Assembly (NCBI GenBank): GCA_023512835.1
Contig: CM042084.1
Coordinates: forward strand, 53,299,031 to 53,363,030
From: Taxillus chinensis
Taxonomy: Eukaryota > Streptophyta > Magnoliopsida > Santalales > Loranthaceae
Direction of reading: 5' to 3'
DNA length: 64,000 nucleotides
The notes below the pieces were generated by a model. The model had not been told where the DNA came from, ran no database searches, and worked only from the letters and a program-made list of their open reading frames with translations. A program made the position numbers and the translations under genes. Shown piece by piece: positions 1 to 10,624 of this stretch (the stretch's first letter is position 1; each line of letters starts with the position of its first letter).

Positions 1-885
1 TGCTTCATTTTTCAATCCTTCACATAAGTACCAGATATGATAAAATGAAGTGATCAAATCCATTTTATATTTCAATCCAAGATAGTCAATAAACATTCAC
101 AAGGTGAAAAAGATTAAACTAAAACATTACAAATTAATTCATTACATCAAACTCCATCCTAACCCCAATCAAGGGTTTTTAAGCTTTCATAGTATAATTG
201 AAAACAAAAGAATTACAAAACATGGAATAAGAAAACCAGAATGATAGCTTGCCTATTTAGACCATGAATTCCAAGGTTGATCTTCTTTTCCCAGCAGATT
301 GTCTTCAAACTCCAAGAGATACCCCAAACCTTCTTCACTCTCCCTTTCTTTACTCTAGATGAGGAATGGAATTGTAGAATGGAAGAGAGTTGTATGATAA
401 CTGAATTCATCACAAATGAAGGATTAGCTCCCCTTTTATAGCCTCTTAGGCTGAATTTGAATATTTTGAATTTGAATATCCCATTATTCCTCATAATTCC
501 TCTAAATAATTAGCCCCTCTTAATTCTTTTGTAACTCCCCTTATTTTTGAATTTGAAAATGAGATAAATCCCTCTCTTAAACCCCATAAAAACCGCAATC
601 CAAATACAAAGCACACATTTGAATTTGAATTTCTTCAATTAATTCTTCTTTGACTGAGTGTTTGGTGCTCATTTTTTTATCAAATGACTTTGGTCCAGAA
701 GGGAATAAGTATGCTGCAAAAATAAGAGGTTAATCGTCAAAATGGTCGGGTGAATATTTCTTCACCCGACCATCATGTAGGGTCTTCAAACTTCACCTGG
801 CCGGAAGGAAGTAATGTTCTATGATGCTTGGAGAGTCTGAATATGCGAAATAAGCTTCACCCGACCTAGTCGGGTGAAGGGTCTT
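1..885 (-). repeat. LTR of element D, distal part (split by element B)
   Basis: Read on the minus strand this is the continuation of the LTR piece at 25676-25268. The two halves are separated by element B, whose GTCTT target duplication is at 881-885 and 25268-25272. The same repeat occurs in the opposite orientation at 38173-39158 (shared words such as TTCCCTTCTGGACC and GCACCAAACACTCA, and the block before 'gatgtaat'). It contains several inverted GGTCGGGTGAA/TTCACCCGACC words at about 745-880. I see no coding sequence; the only sizeable minus-strand ORF (213-494) has no recognisable features. The LTR continues past the left edge. Confidence 0.75.
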
Positions 886-2171
886 TGACCTAAATAAATT
901 GTGTCTATAGGTTTCGCAGCAAGTGCACTGGTCAAGTAATAAAATGGAGTATTAAGACTCCGGTTGTCGAACCCACAGGGAGGTAGCTAATGTTGTTAAG
1001 CAGCAAGCACTAAGCTAACAAGTTGAATTTATGTCTGGACAATTAATTTTATTGTTTTAAATTAAAGTATAAGTCTTAAACATGCAAAATGCAGAAACTA
1101 TTGAGATTGTAACGCAATTTGAAGATAGCAATGAATTAAAGGATCTAGGGTCACAATTTCACCACCCGATGCCTGATAATACTCTGGTTATGGTACTTGC
1201 TTAAAAACATTTAATTAATTGCAAGTTTATAATGGTCATCACCCACTGCCCTAACACTTGGTCCATGAAAAGGGAAGTTTAAGTCTTTTAAACCATTTGG
1301 TCCATGAGAATAAAAGTGTTCGAAGGAAAACGACCAATTCAACAAATACAGATTTGGTCCATCATGTAATGTCAAATCTAGTTCATCAAATTCTACCCTA
1401 GACAAGGGTTGAGATAGTCTAATCATGCATACATCAGACTTTGCATTAAAACTTTAATGAAATAATTAAAAACCATAATTTCATATAACAGCAAGCAAAA
1501 TTCCATAATCCAGAACATTACAAGACCTTGGGAGCTACATTACTCCCCTAGAAATAAGGTTTTACCCCATAACCATTCTCACAATCACAATAAACCCAGA
1601 ATAACACATGATTACAGTACCAGGAGAGAGAGAGAGAAATAGATATGATTAACAGCCCCAACACTTCTCCTTCTCTGCCAGTAACCCCTTGCCGTCAAAC
1701 TCAACAACTGCTTCTATCTCCAAGAACGTCTCTCTTTATCCTCTGTCTGCATCTCAGCCTCCCACAATTGATGCGTTGATCTCCAGTAATCGATGATTGC
1801 TCTCTAAGAATCTAGATCCCTTCTTCCATGCACCTCTTCTCTATTTATAGGGTTACATGGCTCACATAAGGTGTGCCCTAGTTGATAGTTGTTGTCGCTA
1901 CCAAAATGACGTAGTTTTGGTAAGCGACCCTTATTCTTCATTCAAACCTTGAAAACACCTTAAACCAAGTAGAATTTGATCAAGCTCCAGAAGAGAAAAA
2001 TCATCAGCAGAACAAAACAAACTTGACTTTGCAAAAATATTCTTGCCCGTGACGAAGGTCATTGTCACGGGCACCTCCATTTGCTCTGAAACTTCACCCA
2101 GGACTTTATCACATCATATAGAAGCCTTCCACGTAAAAATATCCTTGCCCGTGACAAAGGTCATTGTCACG

Positions 2172-2405
2172 TGTCACGGACCGAGGCTTATCCTAGCATA
2201 CTTAGGCCATTTTAGGGTATTTCCCCCTTGTAAAGTGTTATACTTAGCTTATAGAGTAAGTTGTACTTCCCTACAAAATTGCTTTACAACAGATCGATGG
2301 GTTCTGATCCAAATGCGACGAGTTAGGATGACCTAGCGTTCCTTCGTACAGGTGGAAACTAGGTGCCGCACGAGTTAAGCTGCTATAAAGGCTGACCCCG
2401 TGCCA
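2172..2405 (+). repeat. 5' LTR of element A (internally deleted)
   Basis: 234 bp from TGTCACGG to CCCCGTGCCA. It aligns end to end with the 3' LTR at 12232-12615 except for about 150 bp missing after 'agtaagttgta' and a dozen or so substitutions. The missing segment in the 3' copy includes AATCAATACA-type sequence that would fit a polyadenylation region, so this LTR is probably the deleted copy. Confidence 0.9.
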
Positions 2406-2407
2406 AG

Positions 2408-2419
2408 TGGTATCAGAGC
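2408..2419 (+). promoter_or_regulatory. Primer-binding site of element A (tRNA-iMet)
   Basis: TGGTATCAGAGC, complementary to the 3' end of plant initiator methionine tRNA, two bases after the 5' LTR. This is where minus-strand DNA synthesis would have been primed, and it fixes the 5' LTR end and the plus orientation of A. Confidence 0.9.
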
Positions 2420-2472
2420 ACAGTGCGGTGCTAAGTTCAGTGGAACAATCAAAAGCTTCGAGACAGTGCAAA

Positions 2473-5250
2473 ATGACAAACGGAGGATCTGTTGTCATTA
2501 GTGGTGGCGACCACGAAGGCCACGACAAGAAGCACCACGCTAAGGAAAGGAGGAGAGATAAGTCCGTTTCGAGGGAAACATGTCCTCTGGAGAGTCGGCT
2601 AGCCAAATTGGAGTTGGCGTTAGCCGAACAGATGGAGTTGGTCGAGGAGCACACTGAAAGCATTGAAAAGCTGGACTCAGAGGGTGAGGAAAGCTTTGGG
2701 AGGATGCAAGGGCTTCTCAACTCTGTCATGGATGACATGAACTCTTGGTTCGACGGCCTAAAGGACACTCTCACCTCCCAAATCCTGGCGATGCAAGAGG
2801 AAATCAAAGAGATCAAGGCGGATTGGTCTCTCTGCAAGATGGCGGTCACCCAAGGTGGCGTTGGCGGCCATTCTAGCTCCAAAATCGACGTGCCAAAGCC
2901 TAAGACCTATGCTGGGTTAAGGAATGCGAGGGAGTTAGATAACTTCCTCTAGACTATGGAGCAATATTTCGATGCCTTGAACATTGTGGACGAGGCAAAG
3001 AAGGTGAAGACCGCCCTGCTATACTTAATCGATTCGGCTATGGTGTGGTGGAGGCGATGATATGCCGACAAGGAGTGCGGCCTATGTATTATCAACAATT
3101 GGGCAGATTTCAAGCGGGAGATCAAGGCCCAGTTCTATCTCCAGAACGCGGAGGACAAGTCCCGGGCAAAACTTTGGCGCTTTACCCACAAAGGCACGGT
3201 GCGGGAGTACATCCGTGAGTTTTTAGAGCTCATCTTGGAGATCCCGAACATGTCCTCAAAAGATTCATTATTTTCCTTCATGGACGGATTGCAATAATGG
3301 GCGAAGCTGGAGCTGCAGCGGAGGAATGTGCAGGACCTAGCATCGGCCATGGCGGTGGCCGAATCACTCATCGAATACAAGGCAAACAGGTTCCACAAGG
3401 AGAAGCGTGGGGGAGACAACCGAAGTGAAGGAAAAGCGAGACCCTTCCAACCATCTAGGGACTTTCGCCCAAAACATTACACGAATAGTTCCAAGGACGG
3501 GGAGAAGAGAAGGATCTCCTGTTTCCTTTGTGAAGGCCCTCACAAGGCATTCGAGTGCCCGAAGCACTCCAAGCTCTCTGCGATGATCAACGAAGACGAA
3601 GAGAGGAATGCGAGAGATCCAAGACTTGGTTCCTTGCAACTCCTCAACGCAATCAAGGCAAAGGTGGAGGTGCCACCGTCCGAACGATAGAAGGGTCGCA
3701 TGTACGTGCTCGCTAAGGCCAACAACCTTGAAACTAAGGCCTTGGTGGACACGGGTGCGACCAATAACTTCATCAAGGTGGAAGAAGCTCGTATACTGGG
3801 GATAGTCTATAAGGAAGAGAAGGGCTAGTTGAAGGCGGTGAACTCTAGTTCCAGACCAATCCATGGCGTGGCTCGAGGTGTCGAGCTAAGTATCGGCGAA
3901 TGGAGAGGCAAGGTGAATCTCTCTGTGGTGTCAATGGACGACTATCCCATGGTGCTGGGAATGGAGTTCATTGATCAAGTGTGGGCGATTCCAATTCCAA
4001 GCACCAATACAATGTGCATCATGGACGAGGGGAAGACGTGCATGGTGAAGGTAATGAGGGAGGAAGAACTCAAGGCAAAGTCCCTTTCGGCGCTCCAACT
4101 GTCCAAAGGAGTTAGGTGACAGGAGCCAACCTTCATTGCCATGGTGAAGGAAGAATGCCCAAGTGTTGGGGAGGAGCCCCCAACCGAAGTGAAGACGGCC
4201 ATTGAAGAGTTTGGGGATGTTATGCCACTCGAACTCCCCAAACAACTTCCGCCGAAGCGGGAGTTGAACCACAAGATCGAACTAGAGGCCGGTGCAAGGC
4301 CTACTACTGCGGTGCCCTATCGGATGGCACCCCCGGAGTTGGAGGAACTTCGGAAACAACTGAAGGACTTATTGGATGCTGGGTTCATTCGGCCATCCAA
4401 AGCGCCATTTGGAGCACCGGTGTTGTTCCAAAAGAAGCACAACGGGTCGATGCGGCTATGCATTGACTATAGGGCGCTAAACAAAATTACGGTGAAGAAC
4501 AGCTACCCGATCCCACTCATATCCGGCTTGTTTGATCAACTTGGTGCTGCGAGATGGTTTTCAAAGCTAAACTTGCGGTCGGGATATTGGCAAGTGCGAA
4601 TAGCCGAAGGTGATGAGGCAAAGACGGCGTGTGTCACAAGATATGGCTCTTACAAGTTCTTGGTGATGCCCTTTGGCCTCACAAATGCCCCTGCCACATT
4701 TTGTACATTGATGAACCGGATCTTCCAACCATACTTGGACAGATTCGTCATGGTGTACCTTGATGACGTTGTCGTCTACAGCAAAACCTTGGAGGAGCAC
4801 AAGGCACACCTACGGTGGGTTTTCCAAATCTTAAGGGAGAACCAACTGTTTGTGAAGAAGGAAAAATGTGACTTTGCGAAGAAGGAAGTGCCCTTCTTGG
4901 GTCACATCATTGGCGGCGGCAAACTAAAGATGGATAACAAGAAAGTGTTAGCCATCAAGGAATGGGAGATGCCCAAGAAAGTCCCTAAAATGCGTTCCTT
5001 CCTTAGCTTGGTTAACTACTATAGAACATTCATCCGTGGCTATTCCCACATTGTCACACCCTTGACGGAATTGTTGAAGAAAAACAAGACTTGGGTGTGG
5101 GATGATGCTTGCCGAGAGGCATTCGAGAAATTGAAGCAAGCCGTGACAAACCGACCGGTGATGGCACTGTCAGACCATACAAAGCCTTATGAAGTTCACA
5201 CGGATACTTCAGACTTTGCCATCGATGGAGTTTTAATGCAGGAGGGGCAT
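2473..5250 (+). pseudogene. Element A gag, protease and N-terminal reverse transcriptase (degenerate)
   Basis: The first likely ATG of the gag frame is at 2473. The whole stretch stays in one frame but is broken by stops near 2950, 3058, 3296, 3688, 3826 and 4117. Gag has a basic/acidic N-terminus, a long coiled-coil region and a zinc-knuckle-like CFLCEGPHKAFEC at about 3520-3558. Protease follows with ALVDTGATNNF near 3745 and the VVLG-like MVLGMEF near 3950. RT starts at about 4141 and includes LRLCIDYRALN-type, MPFGLTNAP and the active-site box YLDD (about 4756). The frame runs to the codon at 5248-5250, where a solo LTR interrupts it; the frame resumes after 8186. Non-functional. Confidence 0.9.
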
Positions 5251-5418
5251 TGTAAGACCCGCAAAATTTTCTAGCTATTTAAGTTCTTCCTTAAATATTA
5301 ATAATAATAATATAATAATAATGTCATTACTAACAATAGTTAGAAAGAATATTTTAGATATTATCACAATAAAAATAAGTACCCAATATAGTCATTCAAA
5401 TAGCATGTGACTAGTAAG

Positions 5419-5487
5419 TAGCCGTTAGAATAGTAAGTAGCCGTTGGAATAGTAACTAGCCGTTGGAATAAGTAACTAGCCGTTATG
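5419..5487 (-). promoter_or_regulatory. Array of four M-phase-activator-like motifs in an LTR promoter
   Basis: On the minus strand, TCTAACGGCTA (5419-5429), TCCAACGGCTA (5438-5448) and TCCAACGGCTA (5457-5467) all fit the published plant MSA consensus YCYAACGGYYA, bound by three-repeat MYB factors. A fourth, one-mismatch copy is at 5477-5487. They are spaced 19-20 bp and end 22 bp before the TATA box. The motif matches are visible; cell-cycle control is inferred. Confidence 0.6.
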
Positions 5488-5508
5488 AATAGTATCCATT
5501 TGAATTGT

Positions 5509-5517
5509 TATAAATAG
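5509..5517 (+). promoter_or_regulatory. TATA box of the solo LTR
   Basis: TATAAATAG, a canonical plant TATA box, 22 bp after the last MYB-type motif and 72 bp before the ATG at 5581. A start site around 5540 would leave a 5' leader of roughly 40 nt. Confidence 0.65.
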
Positions 5518-5580
5518 GTATGAGTATGAGATTTTATTTATAAGAGAGTATAGAAGTAAGAAGAATAATAATAAGAGGTT

Positions 5581-5865
5581 ATGGCATCAAGCTCTCAAGT
5601 ACCGCCATCCGAGAATAGTGTACGAGATGAAGATCGGCGAGCAATAAGACTTGAAGTTACAAAGCTATGCTTTGCTATAGATGAGCTAAATGCTCGTGTC
5701 CAATGGCTGCAATATAATGCGACAAGACATAGGGAGAAGTTTGAGGTTATTCGTGCGACAACCACGATAATGTTAACCGAAGGGTTGTGCAGCTCTACTC
5801 CCGAAGCACAACACGTCCTACGCACATATGCTAATACAATTCAAGAAATTTTACGAAGGCCATAG
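5581..5865 (+). CDS. Unknown 94-residue protein encoded inside an LTR
   Basis: I do not recognise this protein. It runs from ATGGCATCA, a good plant start context with G at -3 and +4, to a TAG. The first 18 residues are Ser/Pro-rich and charged; residues 20-94 look helical, with RRAIRLEVTKLCFAIDEL and later amphipathic stretches that could form a coiled coil. No signal peptide, membrane segment or catalytic motif is visible. It is the first ATG after the LTR's TATA box and the only open frame of note in this LTR. It could be a small retrotransposon-encoded accessory protein, a captured host fragment, or chance. Composition is much less AT-biased than the flanks, which argues against pure chance. 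Confidence 0.45.
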   Translation: MASSSQVPPSENSVRDEDRRAIRLEVTKLCFAIDELNARVQWLQYNATRHREKFEVIRATTTIMLTEGLCSSTPEAQHVLRTYANTIQEILRRP

Positions 5866-6892
5866 AATATGATATTAATGTTTATGTTTAGGTTTATAAT
5901 ATTTTATGCTATAATGTTATCTTATTTTATTGTTTATTGATTATGCAATTATATTATTTTATCCGCGTTAGTATTAAATACGTTATAAAAATAAAATAAT
6001 TTCTTATACATCATAAAAAGTTTAGACGCTATATATTATGTCATTTAGTTTCTTAAACCAAATTACTATGGGTAAGTAAGTATTACAAGGCTTAACTTTA
6101 ACAAAAGTATAAAACATAGGTAAGGCCCAAAAATTTGAATGAGGCAGATTCTAGAGGTCCCATTCAAAAATCCATAACTTGAATTATATAGATCCAATTG
6201 ACATCAAACCAAAGCCCATTTTTTCCTTTATGACTTAACTAAAACTTGTAGAAATTTCAGAATTTAATATGAAGCCAATCAATTCCAGAAGTTAAAATAC
6301 TACACATAGGTTCAGTATGAACGGGTAAACATTTTAGTATGACTTTAAAATTCAATAACTTTTGTTATACATATGTAAAAATTATACAATTGATACCCAT
6401 TTGTAGATATTTGAGTTAGTAATGCAATACAATTGGCCATTTGTCAAAAACTACAAAATTAAAAATGTTATAATTGAATTAGTAGGGAGTATACCAATGT
6501 GGACTTTTGATGCCAAAGGAACCTTCTAGGTTTAAAAGTTTTAAAACATTTTTAAATGGTAGGAGGAGATAACCACGTTTTTAATAAGAGATAATATGTG
6601 GAAAATAAATTATTATATATATTTTAAATAATTTAATTTAATGCAAAAGTCAAATTCGTACACTATTTTTCACACTATTACACCTACCACCTTACCTATA
6701 AATAGCATACCTCACTTCCCTTCTCAAGCACTCTTTCCATTCAAATAAGCCACAAAAATCTACTCCAAATACTCCCCAAAAATTTCTATTAACACCCCAA
6801 TAGTCCTCCAAGCCTTCTCTTCTCTCAATCTTCCTCTCACCTGTTGGAAGTTCCAAAAGGTAAATATTTCAAGCATATATTAATCATGTTCT

Positions 6893-7255
6893 TGGAAGAC
6901 TAATCCTCCTCATACATATATATATTATGGATGGCCTTGCCCCTCAATATATATATGTATATTTATTAAATAATACGTATATGTGTATATATAGATTATT
7001 ATTATTCCATGGAAGGCTAAGCCTCCTCATACATATATATATTATGGATGGCTTTGCCCCTCAATATATATATGTATATGATACGTATATGTATATATAG
7101 AGATTATTATTATTCCATGGAAGGCTAAGTCTCCTCATACATATATATATATTATAGATGGCTTTGCCCCTCAATATATATATGTATATTGTATATTATA
7201 TATGTATATTGTATATTAATATGTATATATATACGTATAGATTATTATTATTATC
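6893..7255 (+). repeat. Three tandem units, about 110 bp, AT-rich
   Basis: The phrase 'gcctcctcatacatatatat...ggctttgcccctcaatatatatatgtatat' recurs starting near 6893, 7010 and 7118, each followed by 'gattattattattccatggaaggctaag' or a variant. The repeats lie in the middle of the solo LTR and are probably post-promoter minisatellite expansion. Confidence 0.75.
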
Positions 7256-8181
7256 ATGAGAAGTTTTTCCACCATAATATACTTATATATGTCTCTCAAT
7301 ATATTATTTATGAATATACTATTATTATTAAAACTAAAATATTAACTTTTAAATTTTGTTTCAAGGTTTATAAACGCGGAAGACAAAAAAATTGTAAGGA
7401 TCCCCTCTCCCTTTCCTTACCACGACCTCCGACTTGGAAATTCATTTCCTATTTCTTCTCTATATTTCTATCTCAAGATTTCTCCTCATAATGTTATTTT
7501 AAGAAGAATTAACTTTCTTTGGCACTTCTTGGAAACTTGGTAATCTAATTTATTGAATGGTAAATACCCCTTTTACTTATCGGGGCTATTATTGCAAGAC
7601 CTTCCTTTACATTGAAATTTACCATATATGTGATTGTTTGAAAATTTGTGAAGATATGTTTTATGTTTGGCAATATGTTTATGGGTGGTTCCAGAAAGAC
7701 CTCCAATGCATTGGGGAAAGAACATCACTGGAGAGTGTCAATCCAATTGATAACAGGTTATGCATGACATCTAGGTGGTGAACCTAGATGAGTAGATATT
7801 CTTATTCTTTCATGAGTTGATTATTCTCCATATATTATTCGTTACTTTTAACCTTACTGGCTATTTGAGCTCATTTCCTTCATGTTTTCTTCCAACCCCA
7901 GAGAACTAGGAGAAAGCAAGGATGCTAGGATAATGATGTCCAGAATGCTTGGAATAAAATCATAAGAAGATTATGCATGTAGTATTTATATGTCATGTAA
8001 ACTATTATGGGTTATCAACACCTAATCTCTAAACGCTAAACCTTAGAGATCTTGTGATGAGTCCTGATGTAATAAATAAACCATCGAATTTATGTTGAGC
8101 GATAGATTACTATTCATATAATTGTAATATCTTATTTGTCTAACGCACCTGGTCTAGAAGTCCAGATTTGGGGGCGTTACA

Positions 8182-8437
8182 GGCATCCTGTAGCATATGG
8201 AAGCCGGAAACTCAATGGCACCGAACGGAGGTATGCGGTGCATGAAAAGGAGATGACGACAGTTATGCATTGCCTTCAGGTGTGGAGGCATTATTTGCTA
8301 GGGTCCAAGTTCGTGGTGAAGATGGACAATATGGCTACGAGTTATTTCTTAACTCAAAGGAACTTAACTCCGAAGCAAGCATGGTGGCAAGGACTCCTAG
8401 CTAAATTTGACTTTGTGCTCGAGTACAAACCGGGCAC
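8182..8437 (+). pseudogene. Element A RNase H segment
   Basis: This short segment between two insertions continues the pol frame: HPVAYGSRKLNGTERRYAVHEKE, then WRHYLLGSKFVVKMDN, both typical of the RNase H part of Ty3/gypsy pol. It ends in the TSD of the next insertion (GGCAC, 8433-8437) and continues in frame at 10625. Confidence 0.9.
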
Positions 8438-8934
8438 TGTAACGACCCATGAGTGGGTGTTAGTCCCACATTGCTTGGTGAGGAGAACAAAGTCCTCCTT
8501 ATAGGAGGGGACGGATACCTCACCTCACAGGGACGCATTTTGGGCGAGGCCCAAAGACAAAACCGTGCGGAGCAGCCAGAGGCGAGGCCCAAGACCGGTT
8601 GGCCAAACGGACAAAATTCTTGTGACGGGTATGGGCCGGGCTATCTCGGATGGTATCGGAGCCGGACCCGGAGCGGTGTGCCATGGTCCCACGGGGACGT
8701 GGGCCTCTAAGGGGGTGGATTGAACGACCCATGAGTGGGTGTTAGTCCCACTTGCTTGGTGAGGAGAACAAAGTCCTCCTTATAGGAGGGGACGGATACC
8801 TACCTCACAGGGACGCATTTTGGGCGAGGCCCAAAGACAAAACCGTGCGGAGCAGGCCATGGGGGCGAGGCCCAAGACTGGTTGGCCAAAGCGGACAAAA
8901 TTCTTGTGACGGGTATGGGCTGGGCTATCTCGGA
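8438..8934 (+). mobile_element. TRIM element (terminal-repeat retrotransposon in miniature)
   Basis: Two direct repeats of about 213 bp, 8438-8650 and 8721-8934, start (TG)TAACGACCCATGAG and share the AGGAGAACAAAGTCCTCC segment. Between them are a primer site TGGTATCGGAGCC (8651-8663, one change from the tRNA-iMet complement), about 45 bp of spacer, and a polypurine tract AAGGGGGTGG (8709-8718). LTR, primer site, tiny interior, PPT, LTR is the TRIM layout. The second LTR starts TGAACG, two bases short. It codes for nothing. GGCAC abuts its left edge but its right edge is not followed by GGCAC. Confidence 0.8.
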
Positions 8935-8937
8935 GGA

Positions 8938-10624
8938 TGTAAGGACCCGTACCTTGAGTTAGTCACAGTTTTGCCTTCTGAGTAGTTTTTCTAGATTTTG
9001 ACCTAGTGAATGGGCTCAAATGAATTCACGTGCAAAAGGAAAGATGCTTAGAATGATGTCCTCTATCTACCACGAAGTTTCCAGGCCAAACGGACGTGTA
9101 TGTGAGGTGCACGTGAAATGGGTCCATTTCACGTGCAAGTGTGGTTGTCTTCTACATGATGCAAGGAGGCTAGGGGTGAAGTTTGAGCGCATTTGGAGTG
9201 CATTTGGAGTTGCACGTGAATTGGGGAATTCACGTTCAAATTGGCGTGCAGCCATATTTTTGCATGGTTCCCTTGGTTTTGACATTCTAATGATCTTTCT
9301 CCAAAGGACCATGCTGAAATTCTGAGTATTTTGGCCTATATGGGTGCGGCAAGGTGCTAACTTGTGTGATCAAAACTACGTCGTTTTGATCCTGGGTTTA
9401 CTTAATCAAAACTACGTCGTTTTGATGTGGGTAATGTCTATATAATGAGGGCTTGAGTTTGAGTTTAGGGTTCTTGTGTTCTTTCTTTGCAGCTCGCCGA
9501 AGAGAGAGAAGAGAGAGAGAGAGAGAGGATCTCCGGGCGACTTGCCGTGGTGGTTCGCGTCGTTGGAAGGTGTCTAGCATGGAGGTTGGGACAAAAGTCT
9601 GAGGTAGGGGTTCTGTTCTTCCTAAATCCTCCTCTGTCCTAGGGTTCTAGGGCAGATTATGAATTATACCTGTTTATATATATATATGTAATCCATATAG
9701 GTGTGATCTCCTATATGGATGTTGGCCTTCAATGGCAGTTTTTGATGTATTCTGGTGTTGGATGGTGTGCATATTAAGTGTTCGATAAAATGCCTGTGTG
9801 GATATGTCTGTGTGAATATGCCTAGTATGTGTTTGATAATATGCCTGTGTAGCTGGGTTTGTGGGTTTGTGAATGTATACATGTTAAGCGTGTGGTAAAA
9901 TACCTGTGAGACTCGTATGTCAAGTGTTTGATTTTATGCCTGATGGGGTCGTGCGAACTAAGTGTTTGGTTTAATGCCTGTGTGACCTTGTATGCTGTGC
10001 TTGTGGAACCCGGTGGCTGTGGAAGCCCGGAACTGGAAATGTTAGCCCGTGTGGCTAAGCCTATATGGCCGTGGATATGTTAGCCTATGTGGCTAAGCCT
10101 GAGTGGCTGTGGATATGTCAGCCTATATGGCTAAGTCTTTATGGCTGTGGATATGTGTGTGCCATGTGAATGTGGAATACAACTTGTTTACATTTTATTG
10201 TCACTACACTGCACCTGTACACACTCATGTAGACGCTAGGAGCATGGGATGGGTTGGGGAGACATGATCCCTACCGAGCCGTGGTCGCTCACCCCTCCCT
10301 CTATGTTATGTTTTCTTTCAGCAACATACAGGCGTTAGGAGGGACCCCAAGGTGGAAGACCTTATTTACTTTACTGTCTACCATTTATGTTATTCTTATG
10401 GGAATTGATGTAACCCCAGGGGGGGATGGATTGAAAAGAGGATTTTGTTGTAATAAAGACTGGTTTGGATTGTGGATTGCTTTTATGAACTTTACTTTCT
10501 TGAATGTGTTGTGGATGTTTAAAAGGTTATATTCGGGGTTTGCACCCTAACCCCTTTGCCCTCCGTGTGGGTACAAGGGGAGTCACATACCGGTTTCCTC
10601 GGGTTGGAAATCCGGGGCGTGACA
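8938..10624 (+). mobile_element. Solo LTR of the E/G family next to the TRIM
   Basis: 1,687 bp from TGTAAGGACCC to CGGGGCGTGACA, followed by GGCAC (10625-10629), the right-hand duplication. It shares with the E and G LTRs the 'ggccttcaatggc' block, the GTGGCTAAGCC-type minisatellite (about 9760-10160), and the palindrome plus TATA arrangement. The palindrome is at 9368-9391 and 9405-9426, and TCTATATAAT at 9437-9446. No gene is seen. The left duplication copy next to 8938 is missing, so the join with the TRIM is not a simple insertion. Confidence 0.75.
9368..9446 (+). promoter_or_regulatory. Two ACGT palindromes followed by a TATA box in an LTR
   Basis: The core CAAAACTACGTCGTTTTG occurs at 9368-9391 (with GAT/ATC arms) and 9405-9426. 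It is followed 12 bp later by TCTATATAAT (9437-9446). The centre is an ACGT, the core of plant bZIP sites. The (T/C)-TC leader with GAGA-rich sequence at 9500-9530 follows. Promoter role is inferred. Confidence 0.55.

Larger units (their letters stand above)
5251..8181 (+). mobile_element. Solo-LTR-like insertion in the RT/RNase H gene of element A
   Basis: 2,931 bp beginning TGTAAGACCC and ending GGGGGCGTTACA, flanked by perfect GGCAT duplications (5246-5250 and 8182-8186). The TG...CA ends, 5-bp duplication and lack of gag/pol match a solo LTR, of the long type seen in Tekay/Del-like elements (ends TGTAA.GACCC and GGGCGT.ACA). It has its own promoter: a motif array at 5419-5487, TATAAATAG at 5509-5517, and an ORF at 5581-5865. 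5866-6880 is AT-rich with no gene seen. 6893-7255 has three repeat units. 7260-8181 has no convincing gene (the ORFs at 7189-7491 and 7557-7781 look random). Frame of the host pol is restored if it is removed with one duplication. Confidence 0.85.

Noticed and set aside
213..494. Minus-strand 93-codon ORF in the D LTR
   Set aside because: No recognisable motif, Ile/Lys/Ser-rich, and disrupted in the second D-type LTR copy at 38173-39158.
1211..1426. Minus-strand 71-codon ORF present also at 23740-23955
   Set aside because: It is in both LTRs of element B because these are copies of each other, not because a protein is conserved.
8651..8663. A tRNA gene at the TGGTATCGGAGCC sequence
   Set aside because: This is a primer-binding site complementary to a tRNA end; no cloverleaf surrounds it.
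10254..10550. 98-codon ORF at the end of the E-type solo LTR
   Set aside because: Lies in the LTR transcription end region and is not open in the related E LTR.
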